NCBI GenBank assembly: GCA_039188505.1
Contig: JBCCZC010000007.1
Span: 1-40,774 of the forward strand
Direction: 5' to 3'
DNA length: 40,774 bases
DNA from: JBCCZC01 sp039188505
GTDB taxonomy: Bacteria; Pseudomonadota; Gammaproteobacteria; Xanthomonadales; SZUA-38
Below are positions 38,611-40,774 of this stretch, in pieces (position 1 is the stretch's first letter; every line of letters starts with the position of its first letter). Position numbers and translations under genes: made by a program. The notes under the pieces were generated by a model that was not told the origin of the DNA, made no database searches, and was given only the letters and a program-made list of their open reading frames with translations.

Positions 38611-40774
38611 TCAGCCGGGCGTCTCGGTCGACGACGGGTCCGGGCGCATGACGAGATGTGCCAGTCCGCCGGCCGCAATCAGGTCTGCTTCGAGGAACGG
38701 TCGGCAGAGGAGGTATCCCTGGACCGCCGGGCACCCGAGCGCCCGCAGCTCCTCGAGCTGAGTCTGCGTCTCGATACCCTCGGCGATCACGAGAACGCCC
38801 AGGTCGCGTCCGAGCTCGATGATGCGGCTCAGGATCTCGATGCCGCGACCGCGCGTGGCCAGGCGCGTCACGAACAGCCGGTCCAGCTTCAATGCGTCGA
38901 CCGGGAGATCCTGCAGGTAGCCGAGGGATGAGTGGCCGGCGCCGAAATCGTCGATGCCGAAGGCGATCCCGAGCTGCCGCAGCTGATGCATCTGGTCGAA
39001 GGTGGCTTCCGAGCGATCGAGGAGGTGATGTTCGGTGATCTCGAGCAGCAGGTTGTCGTGTTCGCCCAGGCGCCGCGACGCCCGGTCGATCCGATCCCGG
39101 CTCTGCGCCGAACCCAGCTCGAGCGGCGATACGTTGGCGTGCAGCGTGATCGGCCCTTCCCCGACGAGCTTGGCCGCGCGCCAGCGTTGCAGCGTGCTGC
39201 TGGCGTGCTCCATGACCTGGCCGTCAAGGGCACCGAGCAACCCGAGGTCCTCGGCGACGTCGAGGAACCGGTCGGGCGTCAGCAACCCCTCGGTGGGGTG
39301 CTGCCAGCGCGCCAGCGCCTCGAGGGCGACGACCTCACCCGAGGCCAGATCGAAGATGGGCTGATAGGCCGCGACGATTTCCCGCCGTTCGAGGGCGCGC
39401 CGGAATTCGGACTGACGCCGCAGGCGATCACGGGCCAGATCGCGCATGGAGGGATCGAAGCTGGTCACCGTTCCCGGGCCGTGGGCGCGGGCACGGTTGC
39501 GCGCGGTCAGGGCGTCCGACAGCATGTCTGCCCCCGAACGGTAGCCCTCGAGGCCCGCCACCAGGCCGATGGACGCATCGACGAAAATCTCGTGTCCGTC
39601 GACCCGCACCGGCTGTACCAGCTGCAGCAGCAGGTTCTCGGCGCGATGTTGCGCCGCCGCGACGTCGCCGGTCGTTTCCGTGGCCAGCGCCAGCTGATTT
39701 GGGCCGACGCGTCCGAGAACTTCGCCGGGTCCAAGGGTGGGAGCGATGCGTCCGACGACGGCGCCCAGCACGGCCTCTGCGGCCCCCTCGCCCAGGCTCC
39801 CGGCGATCAGATCGAGGCGATCGGGCTCGATCAGCAGCACCGTGAGCGGCGCTTCCGAGCGTCGGGCGCGGAAGAGTCGTCGCTCCAGCAGCAGCAGAAA
39901 GCCCGGTCGATTGCGCAGCCCCGTTGCCCGGTCGATGTAGATCTGGCGATAGCGTAGCCGTCGCGCGACAACGAGCAGAGCAACCGCGCCGGCGATCGCC
40001 GCGCCGGCACTGAGCCGGAACCACGTCGTCGTCCAGACCGGCGCCGGAATGCGCAATGCAGGCGACGGGAACGGTTCGCTCCAGGGGCCGTTCCGGAAGC
40101 GGGCCCGAGCCTCGAACCGAAAGGTGCCCGCCGGCAGGCTGGCAAAACGCTGTTCGCCGATCCGATTCGGGGATGCCGCGCGCCATGTCGAGTCGAGGCC
40201 TACCATGCGGGTTTCGACCTACCGGTTCATCGTCGAGGAGCGAGATCACGCGGTACTGGACCGTCAGGTCCCGATCTTCGGGGCCCAGCCGCGGCAACGC
40301 CGCCGGCGCGAACGGCGCTGCACCGATCTTGATCGCAGCCAGCTCGATGGTCGGCGCATCGGTGTCCCGGGTCGAGTCGAGCCGCGGTTGGTACCGCGAC
40401 AGTCCCGTGCTGGTGCCGATCCAGACGCGACCGGCGATGTCCTGGACGAGCGCATCGCGATTCGTCTCGTAGCCGGCAAGCCCATGTCTGACCGTCAGCT
40501 GTCGAAGGCCGGCGCCGTCGCTCACGAACGCGCCGTCGTCGGTACCGAGCCAGAGTTCGCCTGCGGCCGTTTCCATCAGCCCATAGACCGGGCGCGGCAT
40601 CGTCTTGCCCCCGAGCTCGCCGGGAACCAGGCGATCGTCGACCATCGTCATCAGACCACCGCCGGTCCCGACCCAGACTGCGCCGTTGTGGTCCTCGAGA
40701 ACGGCGTAGAGCAGGTTGGTCTCGCGTTCCGCCGATGCGACGAGCCGGGGAGCAGCATCCGGTTCGATCACCAC
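38611..40774 (-). pseudogene. Propeller-Y_Y_Y-TM-GGDEF-EAL protein, 5' partial, apparent frameshift
   Basis: The first part, entering from the right edge, has beta-propeller blades typical of two-component-regulator sensors (WVGTGGGL, LWLGTDDG, VWIGTSTGLSRY) down to LTVQYRVISLLDDEPV. The Y_Y_Y sandwich domain then continues in another frame (MVGLDSTWR, LPAGTFRFEARARF). One extra base at about 40211-40218 explains the switch. Next come a membrane helix (40030-39970), a GGDEF domain whose signature is GPNQL and so is inactive, and an EAL domain keeping EAL, NVSPLEL, EITEHH, DDFGAG, KLDRLF and EGIET. The downstream frame alone could make a 531-residue TM-GGDEF-EAL protein. The break may be genuine or a sequencing error. 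Confidence 0.8.

Noticed and set aside
1..40774. CRISPR arrays, tRNA/rRNA genes, prophage or integrase genes, toxin-antitoxin pairs.
   Set aside because: I looked through the gaps and found no regularly spaced repeats, cloverleaf-like segments or proteins of these classes.

Overview
The window reads as a stretch of chromosome from a GC-rich gammaproteobacterium. It is densely coded, with many 4-bp start/stop overlaps and several GTG starts. Three things point towards the Xanthomonadales/Lysobacterales or a close relative: the order trpG-trpD-trpC-(Clp-type CRP)-speD, a Clp-like rather than enteric CRP sequence, and a type II secretion operon running E-F-G-H-I-J-K-L-M-N as in xps clusters. This placement is an inference from gene order and protein resemblance. 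I see no tRNA, rRNA, CRISPR array, prophage or intact insertion sequence.

Layout. 1-2849: the tail of an unknown gene, a shared terminator, a TPR/OGT-type glycosyltransferase (minus strand) and a divergent SAM methyltransferase. 2962-10846: a ten-gene type II secretion operon on the minus strand with no secretin gene. 10976-15410: trpG, a roughly 250-bp non-autonomous mobile element, trpD, trpC, a Clp/Vfr-like regulator and speD. 15571-18668: a periplasmic binding protein overlapping a membrane GGDEF-EAL protein. 18727-25510: phasin, TetR regulator, a small membrane protein, signal peptidase I, an HPP membrane protein, a two-domain M16 peptidase lipoprotein and a small lipoprotein. 25755-29919: acyltransferase, a Tat-exported subunit with a GMC oxidoreductase, a PHP phosphoesterase and a small membrane protein. 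29908-33270: an MCE/Mla-type lipid ABC transporter operon (minus). 33311-38303: slyX, a large Ser/Thr kinase with a TPR-like C-terminal half, a Rieske oxygenase and a lipoprotein. 38611-40774: a propeller-GGDEF-EAL protein that runs off the window and appears frameshifted.

Three signals stand out. First, a TIR-bounded element sits exactly between trpG and trpD; removing it on paper restores a tight operon junction. Second, a palindrome CTTAC-N6-GTAAG occurs at four places, all in promoters: once at the tetR gene, once at the next gene, and twice at the Rieske oxygenase gene 17 kb away. This suggests one small regulon. Third, c-di-GMP signalling is concentrated here: an intact GGDEF-EAL receptor with its own binding protein, a second EAL protein with a degenerate GGDEF, and a Clp-like regulator of a family known to respond to c-di-GMP.

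All calls come from reading the sequence and from remembered family features. No database search was possible.
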